A DNA stretch of 64,000 nucleotides from NCBI GenBank assembly GCA_016712675.1, contig JADJQR010000001.1:1364001-1428000 (forward strand), given 5' to 3'. Origin of the DNA: a bacterium (GTDB taxonomy: Bacteria > Krumholzibacteriota > Krumholzibacteriia > LZORAL124-64-63). Shown here one piece after another: positions 24,989 to 35,881 of this stretch. The number at the start of each line of letters is the position of its first letter. The stretch's first letter is position 1. The translations under genes and the position numbers were made by a program. Below the pieces are notes generated by a model, which worked only from the letters and a program-made list of their open reading frames with translations, was not told the origin of the DNA and did no database searches.

Positions 24989-24989
24989 T
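24984..24989 (+). promoter_or_regulatory. Perfect TATAAT -10 box before the processing-protease gene
   Basis: TATAAT at 24984-24989 overlaps the tmk stop codon. The -35 region is weak (GGAACA at 24961-24966, 17-base spacer). It probably gives the protease its own promoter inside the gene row. Confidence 0.45.
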
Positions 24990-25042
24990 GCGGCCCCAGT
25001 GGCCTTGTCCGTGCGACCCCGGCCAGGAAGTGGACCTGCGAC

Positions 25043-26800
25043 ATGAACGTTGACCGGATTCTCAACTGCATTGGCAACAACAGGTTCCGGGCTGTCCGGG
25101 TGCTCGCCGGCCTGACCCTGGCTGCCGTCCTGCTCGGCGCGACGGCGGCCGGCGCCCAGGACGATCCTGCCCGCCGGCGGCAGGAGTTCTACGACAACCT
25201 GAAGATCCTGGGCGACGTCTACGAGCGGGTCATCAACAACTACGTCGACGAACTGGACCCGCACGAGGTCATGAAGGCCGCCGTGGAGGGGATGCTCTCG
25301 GACCTGGACGAGCACTCGAACTACCTGCCCCCGGTCAACTACGAGGACCTGATGACCTCGACCGAGGGCGAATTCGGGGGCCTGGGCATCAGCATCCAGG
25401 TACGCGACCACTACCCCACGGTGGTCTCGCCCATCGAAGGCACGCCGGCCTACTATATGGGCGTGCAGGGTGGCGACCAGATCATCGAGATCGAGGGCGA
25501 GAGCTGCCGCGACTTCTCCAGCCAGGATGCGGTCAAGCGGCTGCGCGGCAAGCCGGGTACCGCGGTCAACCTCACGCTTCGGCGTCCGGGCACCGAGAAG
25601 CCACTGCCGCTGACGATCACGCGCGACATCATCAAGCTCGAGAGCGTGCCCTATGCGTTCATGATCGACGACATCGGTTACATCGGCGTGCAGAATTTCG
25701 CCCGTACGACGGCCGACGAGGTGCGCGTGGCGCTGGACAAGCTGTCGGCACAGGGCGCGCGGGGCATGATCCTGGACCTGCGCTTCAACCCGGGTGGCCT
25801 CCTGGAAGCGGCGCAGCAGGTCAGCGAGTTGTTCCTCCCGAAGGACAAGCTCATCGTCTTCACGAAGGGGCGGCTGCGCTCGCAGAACCACTCGTTCTAC
25901 TCGCAGGCCCGGGGCCGGGTGTACGACAAGGTGCCGATGATCGTCCTGATCAACGGCTCGTCCGCCTCGGCCAGCGAGATCGTCTCGGCGGCGATCCAGG
26001 ACCACGACGCCGGCCTGGTCGTCGGCCAGCCCTCGTTCGGCAAGGGCTCGGTGCAGACGGTGTTCCGCCTTGACGAGGACGAGGCCCTGAAGCTCACCAC
26101 GGCCCGCTACTACACGCCGAGCGGCCGCTCCATCCACAAGGACCGCCCGAGGCACCCGGCCGTCGACGGCATGGCCGGTGAGGGCGCGGCAGAGGACGCG
26201 GAGGTCGACGCGGAGCCGGACGCCGGCGACGACACGCTGGCGAAGGACCCGGCCGAACGCGAGGTCGACCGCCAAGGGCTCGAGAAGTTCTACACGGATG
26301 CCGGACGCGTGGTCTACGGCGGTGGCGGCATCCGTCCCGACATCGAGATCGAGCAGGACTTCCTCGGCGACTTCGAGGTTGCCGTCGAGCGCGATGGCGC
26401 CCTGTTCAGCTTCGCCGTCGACTACGCCTCGAAGCACCCCCAGATCCCGGCCGATTTCCAGGTCACCGAGGAGGTGTTCCACGAGTTCGCGACCTTCCTC
26501 ACGGGCCGCGAGAAGATCGGCGAGTACCTCGAGGTCTTCAAGTTGTCCCTCGACGACAAGCTGATCGCGGACAACGCGACATTCCTCAAGCGTGGCATCC
26601 GCCGCGAGGTCGCCCGCCGGCAGCACGGACAGCAGGCGGCCTACCGGGTGGCCATCGAGGCCGACACGCAGCTCCACCACGCCCTGGACCTGTTCAAGAA
26701 GGCGCGGACGCTGCCGGAACTGCTGGCGCTGGCGGCCGAGTGGAACAAGGCCGAATTGGCGAAGACCGCCGACGCCGGCGCCGAGCCCGTGCGCAACTGA
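25043..26800 (+). CDS. C-terminal processing protease (S41 family, PDZ domain)
   Basis: 585 residues with a signal peptide (VLAGLTLAAVLLGATAAGAQ). The helical N-domain (40-100) is followed by a PDZ domain (about 105-200, GGLGISIQV..GTPAYYMGVQGGDQIIEIEG) and the S41 core. The catalytic pair is Ser309 in NGSSASASE and Lys334 in PSFGKGS, 25 residues apart as in Prc. An acidic, low-complexity insert lies at about 380-405 (GEGAAEDAEVDAEPDAGDD), and a C-terminal extension from about 430 to 585 is mostly helical. It trims or degrades periplasmic proteins from the C-terminus. A terminator follows. Confidence 0.92.
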   Translation: MNVDRILNCIGNNRFRAVRVLAGLTLAAVLLGATAAGAQDDPARRRQEFYDNLKILGDVYERVINNYVDELDPHEVMKAAVEGMLSDLDEHSNYLPPVNYEDLMTSTEGEFGGLGISIQVRDHYPTVVSPIEGTPAYYMGVQGGDQIIEIEGESCRDFSSQDAVKRLRGKPGTAVNLTLRRPGTEKPLPLTITRDIIKLESVPYAFMIDDIGYIGVQNFARTTADEVRVALDKLSAQGARGMILDLRFNPGGLLEAAQQVSELFLPKDKLIVFTKGRLRSQNHSFYSQARGRVYDKVPMIVLINGSSASASEIVSAAIQDHDAGLVVGQPSFGKGSVQTVFRLDEDEALKLTTARYYTPSGRSIHKDRPRHPAVDGMAGEGAAEDAEVDAEPDAGDDTLAKDPAEREVDRQGLEKFYTDAGRVVYGGGGIRPDIEIEQDFLGDFEVAVERDGALFSFAVDYASKHPQIPADFQVTEEVFHEFATFLTGREKIGEYLEVFKLSLDDKLIADNATFLKRGIRREVARRQHGQQAAYRVAIEADTQLHHALDLFKKARTLPELLALAAEWNKAELAKTADAGAEPVRN

Positions 26801-26827
26801 CGCCGACCCGCCCGCCGGCCCAACGAC

Positions 26828-26857
26828 CGAGGCCCGTCCCTGCCGGGGCGGGCCTCG
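26828..26857. terminator. Hairpin between convergent protease and cheV genes
   Basis: A 9-bp stem CGAGGCCCG/CGGGCCTCG, with an inner CCC/GGG pairing around TGCC. It serves the S41 gene and possibly cheV from the other side. Confidence 0.7.
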
Positions 26858-26885
26858 TCGCGTGAACCGGTCCGGGTCGGCGGTC

Positions 26886-27878
26886 TCAGGCGCCGACCGG
26901 CTCCACGATGCCGGTGTGCTGGTCCAGCAGGTCCACCAGCTGCGTGAACTGGGGCTTGCTGATGTAGGCGTCGGCCCCGACCGCCCGACATTTGCCGGCG
27001 ATCTGCTCGTTGATGAGCGAGCTGAACATGATCACCGGCAGGTCCTCGGTCTGCTTCGTCTCCTTGACCCAGCGGCACAGCGCCAGACCGTCCATGGCCG
27101 GCATCTCGATGTCGCTGATCAGGGCCGCCACCTGGTCGCTGACCGGGCGTCCGGCGGCGTCGGCCGCGGCCGTGATCTTCCGCAGTTCGTCGTGGCAATC
27201 CCGGCCGTTGGCGAACGTGCGCAGGGAGGTGTAGCCGCCCCTGCGCAGCTCGTCGGCGACGTGCTTGCGCAGCACGGCGGAGTCCTCGGCCAGCAGGATC
27301 GTGCGGCTGCCGCGCATCCGCGCCAGGTGGTCGTCCTCGACCGCCGCCACCGCGTGCTGGAACTGCCCGCGCGGCAGGATCTCGGTGACAATCTTTTCCA
27401 TGTCGACCAGGAGGATCTCGCGCCCCTCGATCTGCAGCGAGCCGGTGAACTTGGTCTCGGACGAACCCAGGTAAGGGCTCAGCGGGTTGATCGACTCCCA
27501 GGACAGGCGATGGATGCGATGCACACCGTCCACCAGGAAGGCCGTCATGAGCTGGTTGAACTCCATCACGAGCACCAGCTTCGCGGCGTTGCCTTCGCCG
27601 CACGTGGGCTTGCCGTCGACGTAGTCCGCCTCGGCCTCGGCGCCGTGCAGCCCCATCTCCCGGCCCAGGTCGATCATCGTCAGGCAGTGGTCGCGGAACC
27701 GCAGCGTGCCGATCACCGAGGGGTGGGCCAGGTGGATGCGGGTGACCCGTTGCGGATCGTACTGCTCGATGGCCTGGATCTTCAGGACATTGACGCCGAA
27801 CGACTGGCCGCCCAGGACGAACTCCAGGATCTCGACCTCGTTGGTGCCGGACTCGAGCAGGATGCTGGCTTTGGCCAT
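26886..27878 (-). CDS. cheV: CheV: CheW-like coupling domain fused to a receiver domain
   Basis: 330 residues. ATG 27878 (reverse strand) follows AAGGAAGAG. The CheW domain fills about residues 10-165 (EILEFVLGGQSFGVNVLKIQAI, later MEFNQLMTAFLVDGVHRIHRLSW). The receiver domain from about 190 has an acidic pocket ILLAEDSAVLR, phospho-Asp in LISDIEMPAMDG, then MFSSL and ISKP. It links chemoreceptors to a CheA kinase and adapts the signal. No cheA or receptor gene is nearby, so the partners are elsewhere. A PilZ gene lies just upstream in the same direction, so motility or surface signalling may be coordinated. Confidence 0.92.
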   Translation of the reverse strand: MAKASILLESGTNEVEILEFVLGGQSFGVNVLKIQAIEQYDPQRVTRIHLAHPSVIGTLRFRDHCLTMIDLGREMGLHGAEAEADYVDGKPTCGEGNAAKLVLVMEFNQLMTAFLVDGVHRIHRLSWESINPLSPYLGSSETKFTGSLQIEGREILLVDMEKIVTEILPRGQFQHAVAAVEDDHLARMRGSRTILLAEDSAVLRKHVADELRRGGYTSLRTFANGRDCHDELRKITAAADAAGRPVSDQVAALISDIEMPAMDGLALCRWVKETKQTEDLPVIMFSSLINEQIAGKCRAVGADAYISKPQFTQLVDLLDQHTGIVEPVGA

Positions 27879-27943
27879 GTCTCTTCCTTTCCGGGCGCGG
27901 ACCGGGGCCGCCCCGGCGGGGCGGCACGCTGGGCGCGTCGGAT

Positions 27944-28288
27944 TCAGCCCACCAGGTTCAGCCGATGCATGACGTCCTCGAGCAGGAAGCCCTCCTCGCC
28001 CACCAGGTTCAGGAACTTGAACCCCACCTTGTAGAAGGACGGGTTCTTGTCCTGGTTGCACCAGACGGCGCGGGCCTCGACCGAGACGTCGGACCGGTGA
28101 TGCGACATCACCGGCAAGGTGATCCGGATCTGGAACTGCCGGCCGGGCGTGATCTCGTTGCCGGTGACGAGCATCATGCCGTCGGCAGTGATGTCGACGA
28201 CGCGGCCCATCACGCGGCCGGACTCCTCGTCGATGACCTTGACGTTGTGCGGAGTGTTCTTCCGCGGACGATGCCTGTGCTCAGCCAT
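27944..28288 (-). CDS. PilZ-domain protein
   Basis: 114 residues, one PilZ fold. The N-terminal basic motif RHRPRKNTPHNVKV and the VVDITADGMML segment correspond to the RxxxR and (D/N)xSxxG c-di-GMP motifs, although the second reads DITADG rather than DxSxxG, so binding is probable rather than certain. It could tie c-di-GMP levels to the CheV-dependent pathway encoded 65 bases downstream. It is divergent from arcA. Confidence 0.8.
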   Translation of the reverse strand: MAEHRHRPRKNTPHNVKVIDEESGRVMGRVVDITADGMMLVTGNEITPGRQFQIRITLPVMSHHRSDVSVEARAVWCNQDKNPSFYKVGFKFLNLVGEEGFLLEDVMHRLNLVG

Positions 28289-28377
28289 GCCGACTCCCGT
28301 CCTTTCGATTGACCCCGACCCCGGTGGTTTCGGCCGTCCTTTGGCCGACTTGAGGCCCCATCGAGCGCGGGTGCCGG

Positions 28378-28406
28378 TTGCCGCCCGTCCGGCCGGGGCC
28401 TATGAT
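28378..28406 (+). promoter_or_regulatory. Promoter for arginine deiminase gene
   Basis: TTGCCG (28378-28383), a 17-base spacer and TATGAT (28401-28406) give a good match about 55 bases before the ATG. Confidence 0.5.
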
Positions 28407-28461
28407 GCCGCCGCCGCCGGCCGGGGCCACGGAGGTCCTGCCGACGCGGCGGGGGTGCCAG

Positions 28462-29718
28462 ATGGGAAGCAAGCTCGCGTTCGCGGTCGATTCCGAGGTC
28501 GGGCGCCTCGAAGCTGTAGTCGTGCACCGGCCGGGCCGGGAGATGGCCAACATGACGCCGGACGCGGTCGAGAAGGCCCTGTACAGCGACATCCTCAACC
28601 TGGCCGTCGCGGGCCAGGAGTACGACGAGTTCCTCGGCGTCCTACGGCGGCGGGCCCGGGTGATGGAGGTGGGAGACCTCCTGGCGGGGATCCTGGCCGA
28701 CGAGGTCGTCCGTGAGCCGCTGGTGCGGCGGCTGTGCGCGGCCGAGGGGGCGGGGCCGGTCGCCGACGAACTGCTCGACCAGGGCCCGGTGGAGCTGTCC
28801 CGCCTGCTGATCGAGGGCGTCCCGCTGCGGAAGGACAACCTGTCGCGGTTCCTCAGCCGTGAACGCTACTCGCTGCCCCCCCTGCACAACTTCTTCTTCA
28901 CGCGCGACAGCGGCATGGTCCTGGGCCGCGACGCCCTGGTCGGCAGCATGGCCAGCCCGGTGCGCGGGCGCGAGGCGCGCCTGATGGAGGCCATCTTCCG
29001 CCATCATCCGGACTTCGAGGCGCGCACGGTGAATCTGCGCCGCTACGGCGTGGACCTGGCGGGCGTCGCGATCGAGGGTGGCGACGTCCTGGTGGCGGCC
29101 GCCGGCGTGCTGGTGGTCGGCATGGGCGCCCGGACCACGCGACAGGCGATCGACCTGCTCATCGAGCACTTCCGGCGCAGTGGCGCCACGCAGCACATCC
29201 TGGTGCAGGAACTGCCCCTGACCCCCGAGTCCTTCATCCACCTGGACATGGTGTTCACGCTCCTGGACCGCGCCACGTGCCTGGCCTTCGAGCCGGTCGT
29301 CATGCAGCGCCACCACTTCGACACGGTGCACATCCACATCGAAGGCGGCCGCGTGGTCTCCATCCGTGAGGAGGACAACCTGCCGGCGGCCCTGGCGGGG
29401 CTGGGCCTCGAGATGGAGGTGCTGTCCTGCGGCGGTCGGGCCGACGAATGGGTGCAGGAGCGCGAGCAGTGGCACAGCGGCGCCAATTTCTTCGCGCTGG
29501 GCCCGGGCCAGGTCATGGGCTACAGCCGGAACGAGGCGACCATCGAGGAACTGGCCCGCGCCGGCTTCGCTGTCGTCACGGCTGCCGCGGTCGCTGCCGG
29601 CGAGGTCGACCTCGACCAGACGGGCCGCTGCGTGATCACCGTGGGCGGTTCCGAACTTGCGCGCGGGGGCGGCGGCTGCCGTTGCATGACGATGCCGGTC
29701 CGTCGGGCTCCGCTCTGA
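28462..29718 (+). CDS. arcA: Arginine deiminase
   Basis: 418 residues. The guanidine-modifying fold has VDSEVGRLEAVVVHRPG, NFFFTRDSGMV, IEGGDV, the catalytic His in FIHLDMVFT and the C-terminal nucleophile Cys408 in GGGGCRCMTMP. It converts arginine to citrulline and ammonia. The residue two before the nucleophile is Cys instead of the usual Pro (GGPRCMSMP in typical enzymes), a notable change. No ornithine transcarbamylase, carbamate kinase or antiporter gene lies nearby, so an ATP-yielding ADI operon is not shown here. ATG 28462 is chosen over 28378 because family homology starts at MGSKLAFAVDSE. Its end overlaps the convergent transporter gene by 83 bases. Confidence 0.9.
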   Translation: MGSKLAFAVDSEVGRLEAVVVHRPGREMANMTPDAVEKALYSDILNLAVAGQEYDEFLGVLRRRARVMEVGDLLAGILADEVVREPLVRRLCAAEGAGPVADELLDQGPVELSRLLIEGVPLRKDNLSRFLSRERYSLPPLHNFFFTRDSGMVLGRDALVGSMASPVRGREARLMEAIFRHHPDFEARTVNLRRYGVDLAGVAIEGGDVLVAAAGVLVVGMGARTTRQAIDLLIEHFRRSGATQHILVQELPLTPESFIHLDMVFTLLDRATCLAFEPVVMQRHHFDTVHIHIEGGRVVSIREEDNLPAALAGLGLEMEVLSCGGRADEWVQEREQWHSGANFFALGPGQVMGYSRNEATIEELARAGFAVVTAAAVAAGEVDLDQTGRCVITVGGSELARGGGGCRCMTMPVRRAPL

Positions 29719-31003
29719 GCCCGGCGGCCGCGCCCGCCTGCTGGCGCCGCCCCAGGTAGAGGGCCAGCCAGGTCCAGACGCCGGCGCAGGGCACGGCGAT
29801 CAGCGCCAGCGGACCCAGTCCCAGCCCGGCCACGCCGAACGCCTTGACCGTGCCCGCGCCCAGCAGGTCACCGCCCCGGTAGACGAACGTGTCGATGAAG
29901 CTCTTGGCCTTGTAGCGCGCGTCGTCGTCCACGGTCGTGAACAGCGTCTCGCGAGCCGGCCGCGCCAGGGCGTAGTTCGCGGCGCGGCGCACCACCTGGA
30001 ACACGACCAGCGTGGCCAGCCCAGGCGCGATCGCCAGCGCCGCGAAGCCGATCGCCGTTCCTGCCGGCATCAGCGCCAGTACGCGCCCTGTTCCCAGTCG
30101 ACGCAGCAGGCGGCCCGTCAGCAGCAGCTGGCAGGCCAGCGTGAGCAGGTTCGCCCAGAGGTCGATGCTCGCGAACAGGGCGGCCTTGCCCTCGCGCGTC
30201 AGGGCCTGGGCGTCGACCACGTGGGCCTGCTGGAAGTAGAGGAAGGTCGAGGTCAGCGAGTACAGGAACAGGTATCCGGCCACCGCCAGCAGGTACGGCG
30301 ACGTGAACGTGAGCGTGATTCCCGCCAACACCCCGCGACCCCGGCCGGCGATCGGAGTCGGGGGCGGGTCGTCGCCGCGGTAACCGGCTGCGTCGAAGCG
30401 GTGCACCAGCCTGCCCACCACGCGGACGCCCAGTTCCAGCAGCGCCGCGGAGATGACCATCAACCAGGCGTGGCCGATACGGCCGACCAGCGCGGCGGTC
30501 AGCCCGCTGCCCAGGATGGCGCCTGCGGTGCCGCCGATGGCCAGAAGCCCGAACAGGCGCCGGCTGCGCCGGTAGCCGAAGCCGTCGGCCATGAGCGACC
30601 AGAACAGCGAGACGGCGAGCATGTTGAAGACGCTCAGCCAGACGTAGAAGACACGGCCCAGCGCGATCACCTGGCTCTCGTCGCACAGGCGCCACGCCAG
30701 CTGGAAGCCCAGCAGGTTGACGGCGAAGAAGCGGTAGACCAGCGGCAGGAACACCTCGCGCCGGTAGCGTCGCACCAGCCAGCCGAACACGGGCGCCAGC
30801 GCCGCCGTGCCCGCCAGCGTGCCCGCCCACATCGCCGGGAGGTTCTCGACCCCGGCGGCCAGTCCCATCTCCTCGCGCAGCGGCCGCAGAAGGTAGTAGG
30901 AGCTGAGCAGGAGGTAGAACAGCAGCGCGGACTGGAGCGCGGGCGCCGCCTCGCCGGGCTCCAGGTCGAAGGTCGTCAGCAGGCGGCGGCGCAGCCGTTC
31001 CAT
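29636..31003 (-). CDS. MFS/Npt1-like (ATP/ADP translocase-related) membrane transporter
   Basis: 455 residues with about 12 membrane segments. The start FYLLLSSYYLLRPLREEMGLAAG and the segment NMLAVSLFWSLMADGFGYRRSRRLFGLLAIGGTAGAILGS are typical of the Npt1/Npt2-related branch of major facilitators that includes nucleotide transporters. The free-living members are mostly of unknown substrate. ATG 31003 is taken; an ATG at 31057 adds a polar Pro-rich leader. The last 28 codons run antisense to the end of arcA. The hybrid kinase gene upstream ends 61 bases before. Confidence 0.75.
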   Translation of the reverse strand: MERLRRRLLTTFDLEPGEAAPALQSALLFYLLLSSYYLLRPLREEMGLAAGVENLPAMWAGTLAGTAALAPVFGWLVRRYRREVFLPLVYRFFAVNLLGFQLAWRLCDESQVIALGRVFYVWLSVFNMLAVSLFWSLMADGFGYRRSRRLFGLLAIGGTAGAILGSGLTAALVGRIGHAWLMVISAALLELGVRVVGRLVHRFDAAGYRGDDPPPTPIAGRGRGVLAGITLTFTSPYLLAVAGYLFLYSLTSTFLYFQQAHVVDAQALTREGKAALFASIDLWANLLTLACQLLLTGRLLRRLGTGRVLALMPAGTAIGFAALAIAPGLATLVVFQVVRRAANYALARPARETLFTTVDDDARYKAKSFIDTFVYRGGDLLGAGTVKAFGVAGLGLGPLALIAVPCAGVWTWLALYLGRRQQAGAAAGLRAEPDGPASSCNGSRRPRAQVRNRPR

Positions 31004-31064
31004 GTCACCGGTCCGTGGGTGCGTGGGCTGGGAGGGCGGCGGGGAATCGCGCGCCATCCCGCTA

Positions 31065-33374
<2,310 letters not shown>

Positions 33375-33502
33375 GGGCAGACCTCTCGCATGGGGAGTGG
33401 CCGGCCCCGGGCCGGGCCGGCCGCACCCGGGCTATCGACCGGCCCGGCGGACGCTTGAGTGCCGGGCCGCCCGGCGTCCGGCTGGCGGGCGGCCGGGCGG
33501 GG

Positions 33503-33531
33503 TTGACAGGGTTCCTGATTGCCACTAGAAG
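33503..33531 (+). promoter_or_regulatory. Promoter of the tyrosine/homogentisate operon
   Basis: A perfect TTGACA (33503-33508), a 17-base spacer and TAGAAG (33526-33531), 41 bases before the hpd ATG. No clear operator palindrome was found beside it. Confidence 0.55.
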
Positions 33532-33571
33532 TGTCCGGGATGGCCACCCGTCCACCCGCGAGGAGATCTGC

Positions 33572-34648
33572 ATGACCCCGGTGCTCAAGCGCATCCACCA
33601 CGTCGAGTTCGCCGTCGGCAACGCCAAGCAGGCTGCCTTCTTCTACCGGACGGCCTTCGGCTTCGACCAGATCGCCTACCGGGGGCCCGAGACCGGCTGC
33701 CGCGAGCGGGTGTCGTACGTCCTGCGGCAGGCGGACATCTTCCTGGTCCTGACCTCGCCGCTGCGGCACGATGACTCGCTGTCGGTCTGGCTGATGCTGC
33801 ACGGCGACGGGGTCTGCGATATCGCGTTCGAGGTGGACGACGCGGCCGACGCCTTTGCGCAGGCGACGGCCGCCGGCGCCGCGGCCTTGCGCGCACCGGC
33901 CACCCGGGGCGATGCCCTGGGCGAGGTCACCACCGCGGCCATCCGCACCTACGGCGAGGTGTCCCACACCTTCGTCCAGCGCGGTGGCTACCGCGGCTTC
34001 CTGCCCGGGTTCGAGAAGCGCGAGATCAAGGGCACCCCGACGGGGCTGACCTGCATCGACCATATCGTCGGCAACGTCGAGGACCGGCAGATGGAGCGCT
34101 GGGTTCAGTGGTACGATCGCACCCTGGGCCTCGGCCGCTTCGTCTCCTACGACGACAAGGACATCTCCACCGAGTTCTCCGCCCTGCGCAGCACCGTCGT
34201 GGCCTCGCCCGACCGTGCGATCAAGTTCCCGCTCAACGAGCCGGCGGAGGGCCGCAAGAAGAGCCAGATCCAGGAGTACATCGACGCCAACCTGACGGCC
34301 GGCGTGCAGCACCTGGCGCTCAAGACCGACGACATCCTGTCCTCGATCGCTGCCCTGCGCGCCAATGGCGTCGACTTCCTGCCCGTGCCCGCCGGCTACT
34401 ACGAACGCGTGTGGGACAGGGTCGGTGCCGTGAAGGAGGATCGCGACCGGATTCGCGACCTTCGCATCCTGGTCGACCGCGACGACACCGGCTATCTCTT
34501 GCAGTTGTTCACGCGGCCGCTGCAGGACCGCCCGACGTTCTTCATCGAGATCATCCAGCGCTGCGGGAGCGAGAGCTTCGGCAAGGGCAACTTCAAGGCC
34601 CTGTTCGAGACGATCGAGCAGGAGCAGGCCCTGCGCGGTAACCTCTAG
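33572..34648 (+). CDS. hpd: 4-hydroxyphenylpyruvate dioxygenase
   Basis: 358 residues, ATG 33572 after GAGGAG. Two vicinal-oxygen-chelate halves are present; the C-terminal one carries the iron ligands in CIDHIVGNV (His), AGVQHLALKT (His) and TFFIEIIQR (Glu). QLFTRPLQDRPTFFIEIIQR..GFGxGNFKALFE-type features are present (here SFGKGNFKALFE). It converts 4-hydroxyphenylpyruvate to homogentisate with O2, the entry of the pathway encoded by the next genes. It has its own promoter upstream and heads the operon. Confidence 0.96.
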   Translation: MTPVLKRIHHVEFAVGNAKQAAFFYRTAFGFDQIAYRGPETGCRERVSYVLRQADIFLVLTSPLRHDDSLSVWLMLHGDGVCDIAFEVDDAADAFAQATAAGAAALRAPATRGDALGEVTTAAIRTYGEVSHTFVQRGGYRGFLPGFEKREIKGTPTGLTCIDHIVGNVEDRQMERWVQWYDRTLGLGRFVSYDDKDISTEFSALRSTVVASPDRAIKFPLNEPAEGRKKSQIQEYIDANLTAGVQHLALKTDDILSSIAALRANGVDFLPVPAGYYERVWDRVGAVKEDRDRIRDLRILVDRDDTGYLLQLFTRPLQDRPTFFIEIIQRCGSESFGKGNFKALFETIEQEQALRGNL

Positions 34649-34717
34649 CCCCGGCCCGCGACGACGCCGGCTACCGGTGCCGGCGCCATCGCCCGGGCGG
34701 GCGCGGAAGGACCAGGA

Positions 34718-35881
34718 ATGCCCATCTACCACAGGCTGGGCCGGCTGCCGGCCAAGCGTCACGTCGCCTTCCGCAAGGACGACGGGTCGCTGTACTACGA
34801 GCACCTGATGGGCAACCGCGGTTTCACGGGGCTGCAGTCGCTGTTGTACACGCTGCGCCGGCCGACCACCGTGAAGGCGATCGAGCCGGCCTGGGTGACC
34901 CCGCGCGAGGCCGAGGCCGACAGCAGCCTGCGCCTGCGGCACCTGCGCTCGCACCGGCTGCCCGCGGCCGGCGGCAGCGCGGTCCGCGACCGGCAGCTGC
35001 TGCTCTTCAACGACGACGTCTCGCTGTCACTCGCGCGCCCGACCGCCGCCGATTCCTTCCACTACCGCAATGCGCGCGCAGACGAGGTCGTCTACGTCGC
35101 CCGCGGCGGCGGCGTGCTCGAGTCCCAGTTCGGCAGCCTGGCCTATCGCGAGGGCGACTACCTGGTCATCCCGCGGGCGATCATCCATCGCCTGGTGCCG
35201 GAGCCGGGCGAACAGATCCTGCTGGTGATCGAGAGCCGCGGCGACATCCGCACGCCGAAGCGCTACCGCAACGCGCACGGACAGCTGCTGGAACACAGCC
35301 CGTTCTGCGAACGCGACCTGCGCCTCCCGTCCGAGCTGACGGTCCACGACGAGCAGGGCGAGTTCGAGGTCATCACGCGCGTCGGCGACACCTGCCACCG
35401 CGTCGTGATGGACCACCATCCCCTCGATACCGTGGGCTGGGACGGGTACTACTTCCCGTGGGCGTTCAGCATCCACGACTTCGAGCCGATCGTGGGTCGC
35501 CTGCACCAGCCGCCCCCTGTCCACCAGACGTTCGAGGGCGACGGCTTCGTCATTTGCTCGTTCGTGCCGCGCCTCTACGACTTCCATCCGGAAGCCGTGC
35601 CGGCGCCGTACAACCATTCGAACGTGATGACGGACGAGGTCCTCTACTACTGCAACGACGAATTCATGAGCCGGCGCGGCATCGAGTTCGGCTCACTGAC
35701 CCTGCACCCGGACGGCCTGCCGCACGGCCCGCAGCCCGGGCGCACGGAGGACTCGATCGGCGTCGCCCGCACGGAGGAACTGGCGGTCATGGTCGACACG
35801 TTCGCGCCCCTGCGCGTGGCGAAGCAGGCGCTCGCCTGCGAGGACACCACCTACGGCGCCTCGTGGCTGGGGGAACCGTGA
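34718..35881 (+). CDS. hmgA: Homogentisate 1,2-dioxygenase
   Basis: 387 residues, shorter than the roughly 440-residue animal and pseudomonad enzyme but of a length seen in other bacteria. The cupin core has HYRNARADEVVYVARGGG, YREGDYLVIPRAIIHRLV and the metal-site tail LHPDGLPHGPQPG. It opens the homogentisate ring to maleylacetoacetate with Fe(II) and O2. ATG 34718 follows GGAAGGACCAGGA. The stop overlaps the GTG start of the next gene, so the two are tightly coupled. Confidence 0.93.
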   Translation: MPIYHRLGRLPAKRHVAFRKDDGSLYYEHLMGNRGFTGLQSLLYTLRRPTTVKAIEPAWVTPREAEADSSLRLRHLRSHRLPAAGGSAVRDRQLLLFNDDVSLSLARPTAADSFHYRNARADEVVYVARGGGVLESQFGSLAYREGDYLVIPRAIIHRLVPEPGEQILLVIESRGDIRTPKRYRNAHGQLLEHSPFCERDLRLPSELTVHDEQGEFEVITRVGDTCHRVVMDHHPLDTVGWDGYYFPWAFSIHDFEPIVGRLHQPPPVHQTFEGDGFVICSFVPRLYDFHPEAVPAPYNHSNVMTDEVLYYCNDEFMSRRGIEFGSLTLHPDGLPHGPQPGRTEDSIGVARTEELAVMVDTFAPLRVAKQALACEDTTYGASWLGEP

